From Nocardia acididurans (GTDB lineage Bacteria; Actinomycetota; Actinomycetes; Mycobacteriales; Mycobacteriaceae): a DNA stretch of 64,000 bases. Shown here in pieces: positions 10,197 to 19,325 of this stretch; the first letter of the stretch is position 1; each line of letters begins with the position of its first letter. Under the pieces are notes generated by a model. That model had not been told where the DNA came from, made no database searches, and worked only from the letters and a program-made list of their open reading frames with translations. The stretch lies in assembly GCF_016741815.1 (NCBI RefSeq), contig NZ_JAERRJ010000005.1:248001-312000 (forward strand), given 5' to 3'. The translations under genes were made by a program, and so were the position numbers.

Positions 10197-11556
10197 TCAT
10201 TGCATGTCCCGCAGAAGCTTCGCCAGGTCCACCTCATCGATACGGGTGGAACGGCCGTCGACGATCACCGGGTCACCGTCCACCCAGACCGTGTCCACAA
10301 CACGCGGTGAGGCGGTGGTGAGCAGGGTCGCGCCGGGATCACGCACCGGCAGGCAGGCGAAATCGCGGTCGAAGCGCAGCAGGGTGAGGTCGGCGCGGTC
10401 GCCCACCGCGAGGCCGGTGGGACCGGCGGGTTCGCCGAGGGCACGAGCAGCGCCCCGGGGTGGCGATGCGCATCATGTCGTCGAAGGGCAGGATGTCGGC
10501 GCGCTGGTGGGTGACGCGCTGCAGGTAAGCGCCCATGCGCAGGGCCAGCAGCATGTCCTGGGTGTCGTTGCTGGCCGCGCCGTCCACGCCGAGACCTACA
10601 TCGATTCCCGCGGAGAGCATTTCGGGTACCGGCGCGACTCCACTGCCGAGGCGCATATTGCTGAGCGGGTTGTAGGAGACCGCGGCGCCTCGTGCGGCCA
10701 GCCGGGCGCGGCCTTCCGCGTCGAGGCGGCAGCAGTGCACGGCGAGGGTACGTTCGCCCAGCAACCCGCCCTCGTCGAGGTAGTCGACGGCCGAGCGGGC
10801 TGCATGCAATCGGCACATGTCCTCGTCGGTGCCGGTTTCCAGCAGGTGGATGGAGATGGTCTTGCCGTGTTCGGCGGCGAAGTCACGCACGGCCGTCATG
10901 CCCGCCGGCGTGAGGCAGCGGGGATTCGGCACCGCCAACGCGGTGGTGATGCGCGAATCCACCAGGCGCGCATCGAGTTCGGCGATATGCGCGAGGATCT
11001 CCGGAAGTGGCTGCAGCAGACGGGGATCCATACCCCATTTGCGCGAGGCATCGGCCCGGTCGGCGATCCCGCGCCCGAACACCACCCGGATCCCGAGCTC
11101 GTCCAGCGCGCGCAGCGCCGCATCGTGCACGGCCTCGGACGGATTCGGCCACAGGTGCTCGACCACCGTGGTCACCCCGCTGCGCAGCAGCTCCAGCCCA
11201 CCGGCCAGCGCCGCGAGATAGGTCTGCTCCGGTGTCGCGGCCACCGTGAATTCGCCTACGCAGCGCAGCCATTCGAGCAGCGGCAGCCCCTCCCCCGCCC
11301 CGCGCAGCACGGACTGCTGTAGATGCGTGTGGGTGTTCACGAACCCTGGAATCAGGTGCCCGCCGCCGCCGTCGGTACCGGCGGCGGCGGAGTCGCCCGG
11401 CAGATCGGCGGCGACTCCGGCGTTCGGGCCGATCGCGGCGACGCGGCCGTCGACGATCACCACATCCTGGCCGGGTAACCAGCGCGGGCCGTGGGCGGTG
11501 GCGGCGTAGACGGTGACGTCACCGATGACAGCGGACATGGGTGTATTGCGCACCAT
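10197..11556 (-). pseudogene. Amidohydrolase (cytosine/8-oxoguanine deaminase-like), frameshifted
   Basis: The preferred start is ATG 11554-11556 with GGAGG 8 bp upstream. The first frame has the HTHLQQSVLRG metal motif, SIHLLETGTDEDM, LAVHCCRLD, SYNPLSNMRLGSG and LGVDGAASNDTQDML, characteristic of the TrzN/SsnA/8-oxoguanine deaminase branch of zinc amidohydrolases. The homology leaves this frame at 10453-10456, where the minus strand reads GGGG. Removing one G joins it to the frame ending at 10197 (ALGEPAGPTGLAVGDRADL ... LLRDMQ) and gives about 452 residues, the normal family length. Without repair the C-terminus is replaced by an Arg/Pro-rich tail. It is either a real frameshift mutation, a sequencing error in CCCCGGGG, or less likely programmed slippage. 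It lies directly upstream of the ABC importer. Confidence 0.8.
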
Positions 11557-11672
11557 GCGGCATTCCTCCATGGGGAAATGCGGCTGGTTCGCCCGCTGCG
11601 TCTCAGCGGTGCCCGTGCGTCCGTTTCAGCCATGAACGCCGTGCCGGAAGCCTAACGCGGCCGGATTGCATG

Positions 11673-11684
11673 CAGGTTAACCTG
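11673..11684. promoter_or_regulatory. Perfect 12-bp palindrome upstream of the amidohydrolase gene
   Basis: CAGGTTAACCTG lies 117 bp before the amidohydrolase start, next to ATTGCATGCA, in the 192-bp gap 11557-11748. It may be a regulator site; no regulator can be assigned. Confidence 0.3.
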
Positions 11685-11748
11685 TCCGCGCCGAATGCGG
11701 CGCGGCGTGTGCGGCCGAGCCGGGCAGCGCGGATCGCTCGCGCCGGGA

Positions 11749-12861
11749 TCAAGGGCGCAGGTCGGCTCCGAGGTCGAGGATTTCCACGCTGTGGTCGAGG
11801 CCGGGTTCCAGGAAGGCCAGCAGGGCATGGGATTCCGCTTCGACGGCGGCGCGGTCGGCGGCTGTCCACTTCGTCGAGGGGCTGATGCGCAGGCGGGCGG
11901 TGTCGCGAGTGGTGAAGACCTTGTAGAGGCCGGAGAGGAAGCCGTCGAGCAGGATCGGCGCGACGGCGGTGGCGAAGGCGCGCAGCGGGGGTGGCGCGTC
12001 GTCGCCGAGGATGCGGCTGCGATCCTGGTGGGAGAGAACGGCATTGTCGTACCAGCCGAGCAGGCGGACGGGGGCCGGGAGATCCGGATCCGCCAGTTCG
12101 GCGTCGGCGGCGTCGTAGAGGGTGCGGCCGCGCTCGTCGGTGTAGGTGCGGACGCGGTCGCCGAGTTTCGCCACCGCGGGTTTCATGCCGGTCATCTTGG
12201 ACCAGGTCTGCATGTCCATGGTGGTGGCGGGGCCGAAGGCGCGCAGGTAGCGCAGGAGGAGTTCTTCGAGCGGGTAGCCCGGGTCGAGGGGTGCGCCGAG
12301 CCACGGTTCGACGCGGGACCAGACGGGGCGGCTGCTGTCGCGCCAGCGACCGCGCGGCGGGGTCTGCAGGACGGGGAGCTGGTACAGCCAGGTCTGCAGC
12401 ACCGCGCCGGGATCGCGGTCGGGGTAGAGCTTCGCGGCCTGCTCACGCAGGTCGGCGGCCGACATGGGGGCGTCACCGAGTACGGATTCGCCGTGCGCGC
12501 GCACCTCGTCGGGGTCGAGGCCCACCATCGCGCCGTAGTTGAATCCCTTACGGAAGGGCACCTTTTCGAGTTCCGGCTGGATGTGCGGTGCGATGCGCAG
12601 CGCGTCCGGCGGCGTGACGAGGTGAATGGTGCCGCGCATCAACGTGATTCGCACCAGGGAGCGGTCTTCCAGCCCGGCGGACACCACCGCCGGGTCGAAA
12701 TCCCTTACCCGGCTCCACAATGCGATGAAGGGCGGCAGCATATCCTGCGCCTGCAGCCCGATCAGGTGGTCGCACAGTTGCGCGACCGTGAGATCCGATC
12801 GCTCCAGCAGGTGCTGGCGGGCGAGCAGGGTGCGGTTCAGGACCCGGTTGGACAGCTTCAC
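11749..12861 (-). CDS. Winged-helix DNA-binding protein of the AlkZ/YcaQ (HTH_42, DUF1006) superfamily
   Basis: The product is 370 residues starting MKLSNRVLNRTLLARQ. The N-terminal LIGLQAQDMLPPFIALWSR matches the conserved Q-x-Q-type segment of HTH_42 proteins, and the RGTIHLV stretch that follows is also typical. E. coli YcaQ and Streptomyces AlkZ in this superfamily are glycosylases that unhook interstrand crosslinks; many other members are uncharacterised, so a DNA-repair role is suggested but not shown. It lies 21 bp downstream of a quinone oxidoreductase gene and is probably co-transcribed with it. Confidence 0.78.
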   Translation of the reverse strand: MKLSNRVLNRTLLARQHLLERSDLTVAQLCDHLIGLQAQDMLPPFIALWSRVRDFDPAVVSAGLEDRSLVRITLMRGTIHLVTPPDALRIAPHIQPELEKVPFRKGFNYGAMVGLDPDEVRAHGESVLGDAPMSAADLREQAAKLYPDRDPGAVLQTWLYQLPVLQTPPRGRWRDSSRPVWSRVEPWLGAPLDPGYPLEELLLRYLRAFGPATTMDMQTWSKMTGMKPAVAKLGDRVRTYTDERGRTLYDAADAELADPDLPAPVRLLGWYDNAVLSHQDRSRILGDDAPPPLRAFATAVAPILLDGFLSGLYKVFTTRDTARLRISPSTKWTAADRAAVEAESHALLAFLEPGLDHSVEILDLGADLRP

Positions 12862-12882
12862 TGTGCACGCACGCTTCGGGAT

Positions 12883-13857
12883 TCAGCGGAGGGTGACGAC
12901 GACCTTGCCGGTGGCGGTGCGCTTGTCGAGCGCGGAGACGGCCTCGGCGGTGTGCGAGAGGTTGTAGAGGATCGGCTCCGGCGGGGTGATCTTGCCATTG
13001 GCGAGCAGGGGTTCCACCTCGGCCCACTGCTCCTGCAGGTAGCCCGGATGGGTCATGGCCCATTCGCCCCAGGCCGCGCCGACGACCTCGACATTCTTGA
13101 GCAGCAGCCGGTTCACCTTGACGGTGGGGATGTCGCCCGCGGTGAAGCCGACCACCAGCAGGCGGCCGCCGGAGGCGAGGGAGCGGACGCTGTCGGTGAA
13201 GCGGTCGCCGCCGACCGGGTCGAGCACGATATCGACGCCGCGCCCGCCGGTGATCTCCTTGACGGCGTCGAGCCAGCCGTCGGTGAGCACCACGTCGGTG
13301 GCCCCGTTGGCGCGGGCGACCTCGGCCTTCTCCTCGGTGCTGACGACCGCGATCACGCGGCCCGCGCCGAACGCCTGGGCCAGGCGCAGCGTGGAGGTGC
13401 CGATGCCGCCGGCCGCGCCGTGCACGAGGACGGTCTCGCCCTCGGCGAGGCGGCCGCGCTTGCGCAGGCAGAAGTGCACGGTGAGGTCGTTGAACAGCAC
13501 GCCCGCACCGGATTCCAGTGAGACGTTGTCGGGCAGTTTGAAGACCATTTCAGCGGGGGTGACGGCCACTTCGGCGGCGGCATTGCCGAGCAGGGTCAGC
13601 GCGACCACGCGGTCACCGGCCTGCACGTGCGCGCCCTCGGGGGCCGAGCGCACGATGCCCGCGATCTCGCAGCCGACGACATAGGGCAGCTGCGGTTTCA
13701 TCTGGTACTGGCCGCGGGTCATGAGCACGTCGGGGAAGGCGATCCCGGCGGCGTGCACGTCGATGACGACGCCGCCCGGATAGGCGGTGGGTTCCGGAAT
13801 GTCACGGACCTCGATGGCTTCCGGGCCTTCCAGCTTGCTCACCACGGCTGCGCGCAT
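12883..13857 (-). CDS. NADPH:quinone oxidoreductase / zinc-independent MDR-family enzyme
   Basis: The 324-residue protein starts MRAAVVSKLEG. It has the GroES-like N-terminal domain (VIDVHAAGIAFPDVLMTRGQ, where the catalytic zinc Cys of alcohol dehydrogenases is absent) and a Rossmann domain with VLVHGAAGGIGTSTLRLAQ binding NADPH. The medium-chain QOR branch reduces quinones, enoyl-CoA-like or alpha,beta-unsaturated carbonyl compounds. Length and motifs are complete. It is upstream of the AlkZ-like gene by 21 bp. Substrate not determinable. Confidence 0.88.
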   Translation of the reverse strand: MRAAVVSKLEGPEAIEVRDIPEPTAYPGGVVIDVHAAGIAFPDVLMTRGQYQMKPQLPYVVGCEIAGIVRSAPEGAHVQAGDRVVALTLLGNAAAEVAVTPAEMVFKLPDNVSLESGAGVLFNDLTVHFCLRKRGRLAEGETVLVHGAAGGIGTSTLRLAQAFGAGRVIAVVSTEEKAEVARANGATDVVLTDGWLDAVKEITGGRGVDIVLDPVGGDRFTDSVRSLASGGRLLVVGFTAGDIPTVKVNRLLLKNVEVVGAAWGEWAMTHPGYLQEQWAEVEPLLANGKITPPEPILYNLSHTAEAVSALDKRTATGKVVVTLR

Positions 13858-13968
13858 AGTCGATCAACTCCGATCATTCCCACTGCTGTCATCTGCGAAC
13901 TTAACCCATGGCCAGGTGAATTGTCCCGAGCGGATTGTTTTGCTGGTCGGACGCACAGTTGTCTGCGC

Positions 13969-15633
13969 TCAGCGGTGGGCGTATTCGATCATGGGCTCGT
14001 CGGCGAGGATATTGCCGCCCTTCACGATGGTGAGCGCGTTCGCGGTGATCTGGTACTGCGTGCCGTCGGTCGGATTGGTGGCGGTGAAGCCGCCCCCGCC
14101 GGTGGGCACCGGGTCGTCGAGTTCGATGCCCGCGCCGTCGCTGATCCGCACGCCCTTGTAGTAGTAGCGTCCGACACCGGTGCGGCACACCACGATTCGG
14201 GAATGCGAGGTGCGGCCGATGGCGTAGGCCGGGTTGTCGGAATTGCAGCGCGCACCGCTGGTCCCGATGAAACCCTGTGCGTCCGTGCCGGATACGGATC
14301 CGATCAGCGGGGCCACCGTGGTGGCCGGGGGATTCGTGTTGACGGTATTGCTGGTCGCGGCGGTGGTGCTCGACGCGGTGCGCCCGCCGGTCGTCGGCTG
14401 CGCGGTCACCGGCGAAGTGGTGCCCACGGCCGCGGTGCCCGATCCACCGGTTTCGTTGTCTGCCAGCAGGGTCCAGCCGAGGATGCCCGCCAGCAGCACC
14501 ACCAGTCCGGCCAGCGCGCCCAGCAGCAGCGGCAGCGAACTGCGCTGCGGCGGCGGCAAAGGCAAAGGGGCGGAGGGATGTTCGGGGGCGGACCGGAATC
14601 CGTGTGGTCGACCGATCGGTTCGGAGGGCTGGTCGATCGGTCCGGAGGGGTGGTCGGTCCACTGCCGGTGCGGCCCGGACGGGTCGAAAGGCACGCCGCC
14701 GGGCGGTGTCCCGCCACTCGCGGTCGGATATCCGGGCGGCGTCGATCGGTATCGCATGGTCGGCGGGGCGGGCACCACGGTGCGGGTGGGGTCCGCGTGT
14801 TCGGCCTGCATGAGCGAGGCCCGCGCGGCCCGCGCCAACTGTCCCGCCGAGGTGTAGCGCCGGGTCGGATCCTTGGCCATCCCGATGGCGATGACCTGGT
14901 CGAAGGTGGCGGGGACGCCCGCGCGCACGCTGGGTCGCGGTGGCGGGGTGAGCATGTGGGCGCGGATGGTGGCCATATTGCTGTCGGTGCGGAAGGGCAC
15001 CTCGCCGGTGAGGCATTCGTAGAGCACGCAGGCCAGCGCGTAGATGTCGGCGGTGGGTGAGACGACGACCTGCTGTTCGAAGCGTTCGGGGGCCATGTAG
15101 GCGAAGGAGCCGATGGCACTACCCGTACTGGTCAGTTGCACATCGGATTCCGCGTGCGCGATCCCGAAATCCACCAGGTACGCGAACAATTCACCGGTGA
15201 GCAGAATGTTGGCGGGCTTGACGTCCCGATGCACCAGGCCGCTCTCGTGCGCGGCGTCCAGCGCGGAGGCGATCTGCTCCACCACCGACACCGCGTGCGC
15301 GCACGGCAGGGGTCCTTCGGCGTGCAGATACGCCTTCAGATCGCGGCCGCGTACCAGCCGCATGTCGATGTAGAGGACCCCGTCCACCTCACCCCAGTCG
15401 TGCACCGGAATGACATGCGGTTCCTGCAATCTGGCGGCCGTGCGGGATTCGCGCCGGAATCGCTCCACATAGGTGTGCGATCTGGCCAGTTCCAGGTCGA
15501 GCAGCTTGACGGCCACGACCCGATCGCGCACCGTGTCGTGCGCTTCGTACACCTCGCCCATGCCGCCGACACCGAGCAGTCTGCGCAACTCGTACTGCCC
15601 GAATCGCGTGCCGGCCCTGTCGCCCGCGGCCAA
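13969..15633 (-). CDS. Receptor-like serine/threonine protein kinase (PknB/PknD type)
   Basis: The 554-residue protein probably starts at TTG 15631-15633, which has GGGGAGG 8 bp upstream. The kinase domain (about residues 14-280) has the Gly-rich loop GVGGMGEVYEA, Lys43 in VAVKLL, the catalytic loop HRDVKPAN (Asp137) and DFG (155-157), so it should be active. A Pro/Ser-rich juxtamembrane segment leads to one membrane span near 365-388 (LLLGALAGLVVLLAGILGW). Outside are a Thr/Ser-rich linker and a compact C-terminal domain of about 110 residues with two cysteines (GARCNSDN, IVVCRTG). PASTA repeats are absent. It is divergent from an acyl-ACP thioesterase-like gene. The external ligand is unknown. 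Confidence 0.92.
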   Translation of the reverse strand: MAAGDRAGTRFGQYELRRLLGVGGMGEVYEAHDTVRDRVVAVKLLDLELARSHTYVERFRRESRTAARLQEPHVIPVHDWGEVDGVLYIDMRLVRGRDLKAYLHAEGPLPCAHAVSVVEQIASALDAAHESGLVHRDVKPANILLTGELFAYLVDFGIAHAESDVQLTSTGSAIGSFAYMAPERFEQQVVVSPTADIYALACVLYECLTGEVPFRTDSNMATIRAHMLTPPPRPSVRAGVPATFDQVIAIGMAKDPTRRYTSAGQLARAARASLMQAEHADPTRTVVPAPPTMRYRSTPPGYPTASGGTPPGGVPFDPSGPHRQWTDHPSGPIDQPSEPIGRPHGFRSAPEHPSAPLPLPPPQRSSLPLLLGALAGLVVLLAGILGWTLLADNETGGSGTAAVGTTSPVTAQPTTGGRTASSTTAATSNTVNTNPPATTVAPLIGSVSGTDAQGFIGTSGARCNSDNPAYAIGRTSHSRIVVCRTGVGRYYYKGVRISDGAGIELDDPVPTGGGGFTATNPTDGTQYQITANALTIVKGGNILADEPMIEYAHR

Positions 15634-15812
15634 ACGGCTCGCCTCCCCTGCGCCGTGAAGTTACAACAGAACAGGCTACGGGCCTGCGCGCGCACTGTCA
15701 TGCCCCCGAAAAGTCGAGGCGACTCGACGCGAGGGTATGACGCACGGCCCGTAAAGTCATGTCGGAACCAACGCACGAAAACGCGGCACGCCGTGCAGCG
15801 CGAGGAGCACCA

Positions 15813-16586
15813 GTGTCACTCGATCAGCCACTCCCCCCGCTTTCCCAGGAGGGCACGGGGTTCGCCACGGCGTGGCCCATCCGGGCTGGTGACATCGACC
15901 CGTATCTGCGGCTGCGTTTCGACGCGACGGCCCGGTACCTCCAGGATGTCGCCTGGGAGGAAATGCACTCCGGCGAGTTCCAGCGCACCGATCCGGCGTG
16001 GATCGTACGGCGCACGGTGGTGGACGTGGTGCGGCCCGTGCACTGGCCGGGCCGGGTGGAACTGCGGCGCTGGTGTTCGGCCATGTCGACGCGGTGGACG
16101 AATATGCGGGTGCGGATCACCAGCGACAGCGGCGGTCTCATCGAGACCGAGGGTTTCTGGATCAATATCAACGAGTTCACCAATATGCCGACGCGGATCA
16201 GCGACGACATGCTGGCCTCGCTGTCGCGCACCACGAACGAGCATCGGTTGCGGTGGCGGCCGTGGCTGATCGACCCCACCCCGCCGGAGTCGGATACGGA
16301 TATGCCGTTTCCGGTGCGCGCCACCGATATCGACCAGTACAACCACGTCAACAACGCCATGTACTGGCAGGCGGTGGAGCAGTACCTGGTGGACTATCCG
16401 AAACTGGTGGCCGGGCCGCACCGGGCGGTGATCGAGTACATCGCGCCGGTGCTGGCGCGCCAGCACGTGACGGTGCGCAGCCGGTACGAACCGGGTGATC
16501 GGACCGGACATCCGGTGCTGCGGCTGTGGTTCGTGGTCGGCGGGGTGACGACCACGACGGTGCGGATCGGGCCGCTGCCGGGCTGA
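15813..16586 (+). CDS. Acyl-ACP thioesterase-like double-hotdog protein
   Basis: The preferred start is GTG 15813 (VSLDQPLPPLSQEG) because GAGGAG lies 5 bp upstream; an in-frame ATG at 15759 adds 18 residues with no clear ribosome-binding site. Two hotdog repeats are visible. The first carries GDIDPYLRLRFDATARYLQDVA. The second carries the canonical ATDIDQYNHVNNAMYWQAVEQYL, whose Asn-His-x-Asn segment holds the thioesterase catalytic Asn/His. FatA/FatB-type enzymes release fatty acids from acyl carrier protein; related 4-hydroxybenzoyl-CoA-type enzymes act on CoA esters. It stands alone, divergent from the receptor kinase. Confidence 0.78.
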   Translation: MSLDQPLPPLSQEGTGFATAWPIRAGDIDPYLRLRFDATARYLQDVAWEEMHSGEFQRTDPAWIVRRTVVDVVRPVHWPGRVELRRWCSAMSTRWTNMRVRITSDSGGLIETEGFWININEFTNMPTRISDDMLASLSRTTNEHRLRWRPWLIDPTPPESDTDMPFPVRATDIDQYNHVNNAMYWQAVEQYLVDYPKLVAGPHRAVIEYIAPVLARQHVTVRSRYEPGDRTGHPVLRLWFVVGGVTTTTVRIGPLPG

Positions 16587-16699
16587 ACGCCTTTCCGGTG
16601 CGACATCCCCGGCGAATTTCGCGATAGCCAACCAGTTGCCTGACACACTCGGCGGCGGGCCGATCACCACGGGGTGATCGAGAACAGGAGATCGCCGCC

Positions 16700-17455
16700 A
16701 TGAGGCTCACCCAGCTCGCCCTGATCGCAGCCGCACCCGTGCTCGTCGCCGGGCTCGCCGCCTGCGGCAGTTCCTCGGATTCCGCGAAGAGTACGACCAC
16801 GTCGTCCGCCGCGACCACCACCCAGACCACCACCCCCGGCGCGAGCACCACCCAGTCCACCGCGCCGCGCCCGCTGCCGCCCAACCCGACCCGGCCGCCG
16901 GTGCCGACCACACAGACACTCCGCGATGTGGATTGCGGACCGATAACCGGAGCTAATGGCAAGTCCGCCAACGTGATCGCGTACGCGAACCAGGCGGGCA
17001 TTCCGGGATGCACCGAGGCGATCACGGTCGCCAGCGATTACGTCAACGCCACCCGTACCGGTGACGCGGTCGAGGTCGACGGCTGGACCTGTGAACCGCA
17101 GCCGGACACCGCCGTTCCGCACATCTGCTTCAGGGACGGCTTCCTCATCGGCCTGCGCGGCGATGCCGCCCCGAACCCGCCCGCACCACCGGTCACCACG
17201 ACGTCCACCGCCCCGATCGCGGACGTCGACTGCGGCACCGTGACCGACGCCGGGGGCGGCACCCGCACCGTGATCGCGGTCGGCACTCCGAACGGCGTGG
17301 TCGGCTGCACCGAAGCCATCAATGTCGCAACGGAATACGCGCAGACCATCACCACCGGTGACGCGCTGGTGGTGCAGGGCTGGAGTTGCGCCGCTCAGGG
17401 CGACGGCGCAGCCTGCACCAAGGACGGGCTGATCATCTCCCTGCGGGGCAACTGA
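16700..17455 (+). CDS. Lipoprotein with two tandem copies of a Cys-rich domain
   Basis: The 251-residue protein begins MRLTQLALIAAAPVLVAG, with the lipobox LAACG. A Thr/Ser/Pro-rich linker (about residues 27-72) is followed by two related domains of about 75 residues separated by a Pro/Thr linker. Copy 1 starts RDVDCGPITGANG and copy 2 starts ADVDCGTVTDAGG. Both continue with GCTEAI.VA..Y, a GDA(V/L) segment, GW(T/S)C, a C(F/T).DG(F/L) turn and end I(G/S)LRG. Each copy has four cysteines in matching places, consistent with two disulfides per domain. No function recognised. Confidence 0.82.
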   Translation: MRLTQLALIAAAPVLVAGLAACGSSSDSAKSTTTSSAATTTQTTTPGASTTQSTAPRPLPPNPTRPPVPTTQTLRDVDCGPITGANGKSANVIAYANQAGIPGCTEAITVASDYVNATRTGDAVEVDGWTCEPQPDTAVPHICFRDGFLIGLRGDAAPNPPAPPVTTTSTAPIADVDCGTVTDAGGGTRTVIAVGTPNGVVGCTEAINVATEYAQTITTGDALVVQGWSCAAQGDGAACTKDGLIISLRGN

Positions 17456-17595
17456 TCTTGCGCGACGCAGCAACAGATTTGGCGAGTAGAGGGTAACTCG
17501 CCGGGGACGGGCTGACCCGGCCCGCACAGTACGGCGAGCCGGGTCGGAAACCGATGACACACCTGACCTGCCCGCAAAAGGCGCGGAGAGGCGGA

Positions 17596-19266
17596 CTAGC
17601 CCTTGGCGGCCTTGAGCAGATCCTCCAGGCTGGTGAACTTCACGCGGGGGCGACCGGCGGCCTTGCCCGCGGTCTTCTCGGCCTGGTCGATGGCCTTCCA
17701 GCCGTCGCGGCCGACCTGGTCGGGCTGGCGTTGCGCGAGCAGGGCCTCCAGGTCGGCGCGGCCCTGGCCGGGCGCGGCGAGTTTGCCGGCGACGAAGTCC
17801 TCGATGAGCTTGTCGACGGTTTCCTGGGAGTCGACCCGATTGGAGCCGATGACGCCGCGCGGGCCGCGCTTGATCCAGCCGGAGACGTACACGCCCTGGA
17901 CGGGCTCGCCGTCCGAGTTCAGTACGCGCCCTTGCGCATTCGGGATGACGCCGCCTGCCTCGTCGAACGGGATGTCGGCGACGGGTTCACCGCGGTAGCC
18001 GATGGAGCGCAGCACCAGGGACGCCTCGAGCACGCCGGTGCGGTCGGAGGCGCGGGCGATGGTGCGGCCGTTCTCCTCGACGAGTTCGTTGTGCACGTAG
18101 GTGACGGCCTGGACCTTGCCCTCGCCGGTGACGGCGGTGGGAGAAACCAGGTAGCGGAACACGATCCGCTTGTTGTCCGGGTTGCGGGATCCGGCCGCGT
18201 ACTCCTGCGCGAGGGTGTACTTGAGCCGCAGCGACGGCTCCACGTCCGAGGAGTCGAGCTCGGCCCGCGAGGCCGGGTCGAGTTCCAGGTCCACCGGATC
18301 CACGATGACATCGACGCCCTTCAGGTGCGCCAGCGCCAGGAATTCCGAGGACGTGTAGGCGGCCTGCAGCGGACCACGCCGGCCGAGCACCACGACCTCC
18401 TTGATGTTGCTGCGGCGCAGCGCATCCAGGGCGTGGTCGGCGATATCGGTCTTGGCCAGTTCGTCCGGGTGCACGGTGAGCACGCGGGCCACGTCCAGTG
18501 CCACGTTGCCGTTGCCGACGATGACGGCGCGTTCGCCGGAGAGGTCGAATTCGCGGTTCGCGTAGTCGGGGTGCCCGTTGTACCAGGCCACGAATTCGGT
18601 GGCGGAGTAGCTGCCGGGCAGGTCCTCGCCGGGCACGCCGAGCTTGCGGTCGGTGGCCGCGCCGACGGCGTAGACGACGGCGTGGTGGTGGGCGAGCAGT
18701 TCCTCGTGCGAGATGTGCTTGCCGACTTCGACATTGAGCCGGTACTGCAGGGCGTCGCGGCGGAAGGCCGATTCGAAAAGGTTCGCGACCGATTTGGTGC
18801 CCGGATGGTCGGGCGCGACGCCCGCGCGCACCAGACCGTACGGGGTGGGCAGCCGGTCGAACAGTTCCACCTCGACGTCCGCGCGGCGCAGCAGTTCCTC
18901 GGCGGCGTAGCAGGCGGCCGGGCCCGCGCCGATGACGGCGACCCGCAGCGTGCCCAGTTCCTTGGGCGCGCGGCTGGGCGCGACGAGCGGCTCGAAGTTG
19001 GATTCGAGCGGATGCCGCTGGAAGTAGGCGGCATTGATGTCGCGGAACCGCCCCAGCGAGGCGAGCAGGTCGTCCTCGGAGAAGATCGCGTCGACGGGGC
19101 AGGCGTCCACGCACGCGCCGCAGTCGATGCAGGTGTCCGGGTCGATGTAGAGCTGCTCGGTGGTGGCGAATTCCCGTTGCTCCGGGGTGGGCCGAATGCA
19201 GTCGACCGGACACTCGGGTACGCAGCTGGCGTCGTTGCAACAACGCTGCGTGATCACATAGGCCAT
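17596..19266 (-). CDS. fprB: Ferredoxin-NADP+ reductase with fused N-terminal ferredoxin (FprB type)
   Basis: The 556-residue protein starts MAYVITQRCCNDASC. Residues 9-57 carry a cysteine-rich Fe-S ferredoxin domain (Cys9, 10, 15, 19, 23 and the CIDCGACVDACP cluster at 46-57). The rest is an adrenodoxin-reductase-like flavoprotein: FAD-binding AVIGAGPAACYAAEELL, the PYGLVRAGVAPDH loop and NADP-binding IVGNGNVALDVARV. It moves electrons between NADPH and ferredoxins, which feed cytochromes P450 and Rieske oxygenases. A perfect TAGAACACGTTCTA palindrome lies 60 bp upstream, pointing to KstR control and a sterol-degradation role. It converges on the duplicated-domain lipoprotein gene; the 140 bp between their stops show no strong hairpin. 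Confidence 0.93.
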   Translation of the reverse strand: MAYVITQRCCNDASCVPECPVDCIRPTPEQREFATTEQLYIDPDTCIDCGACVDACPVDAIFSEDDLLASLGRFRDINAAYFQRHPLESNFEPLVAPSRAPKELGTLRVAVIGAGPAACYAAEELLRRADVEVELFDRLPTPYGLVRAGVAPDHPGTKSVANLFESAFRRDALQYRLNVEVGKHISHEELLAHHHAVVYAVGAATDRKLGVPGEDLPGSYSATEFVAWYNGHPDYANREFDLSGERAVIVGNGNVALDVARVLTVHPDELAKTDIADHALDALRRSNIKEVVVLGRRGPLQAAYTSSEFLALAHLKGVDVIVDPVDLELDPASRAELDSSDVEPSLRLKYTLAQEYAAGSRNPDNKRIVFRYLVSPTAVTGEGKVQAVTYVHNELVEENGRTIARASDRTGVLEASLVLRSIGYRGEPVADIPFDEAGGVIPNAQGRVLNSDGEPVQGVYVSGWIKRGPRGVIGSNRVDSQETVDKLIEDFVAGKLAAPGQGRADLEALLAQRQPDQVGRDGWKAIDQAEKTAGKAAGRPRVKFTSLEDLLKAAKG

Positions 19267-19325
19267 ATCTCGCAGATCCTCGAAACAGTCGCGGTGCTAC
19301 TCAGCTCGGGTTCGAGCGGGGTCGG

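Noticed and set aside
11695-13521. A 608-codon plus-strand open frame across the AlkZ-like and quinone reductase genes
   Set aside because: It covers two well-supported minus-strand genes and their gap, and its translation has no recognisable domain.
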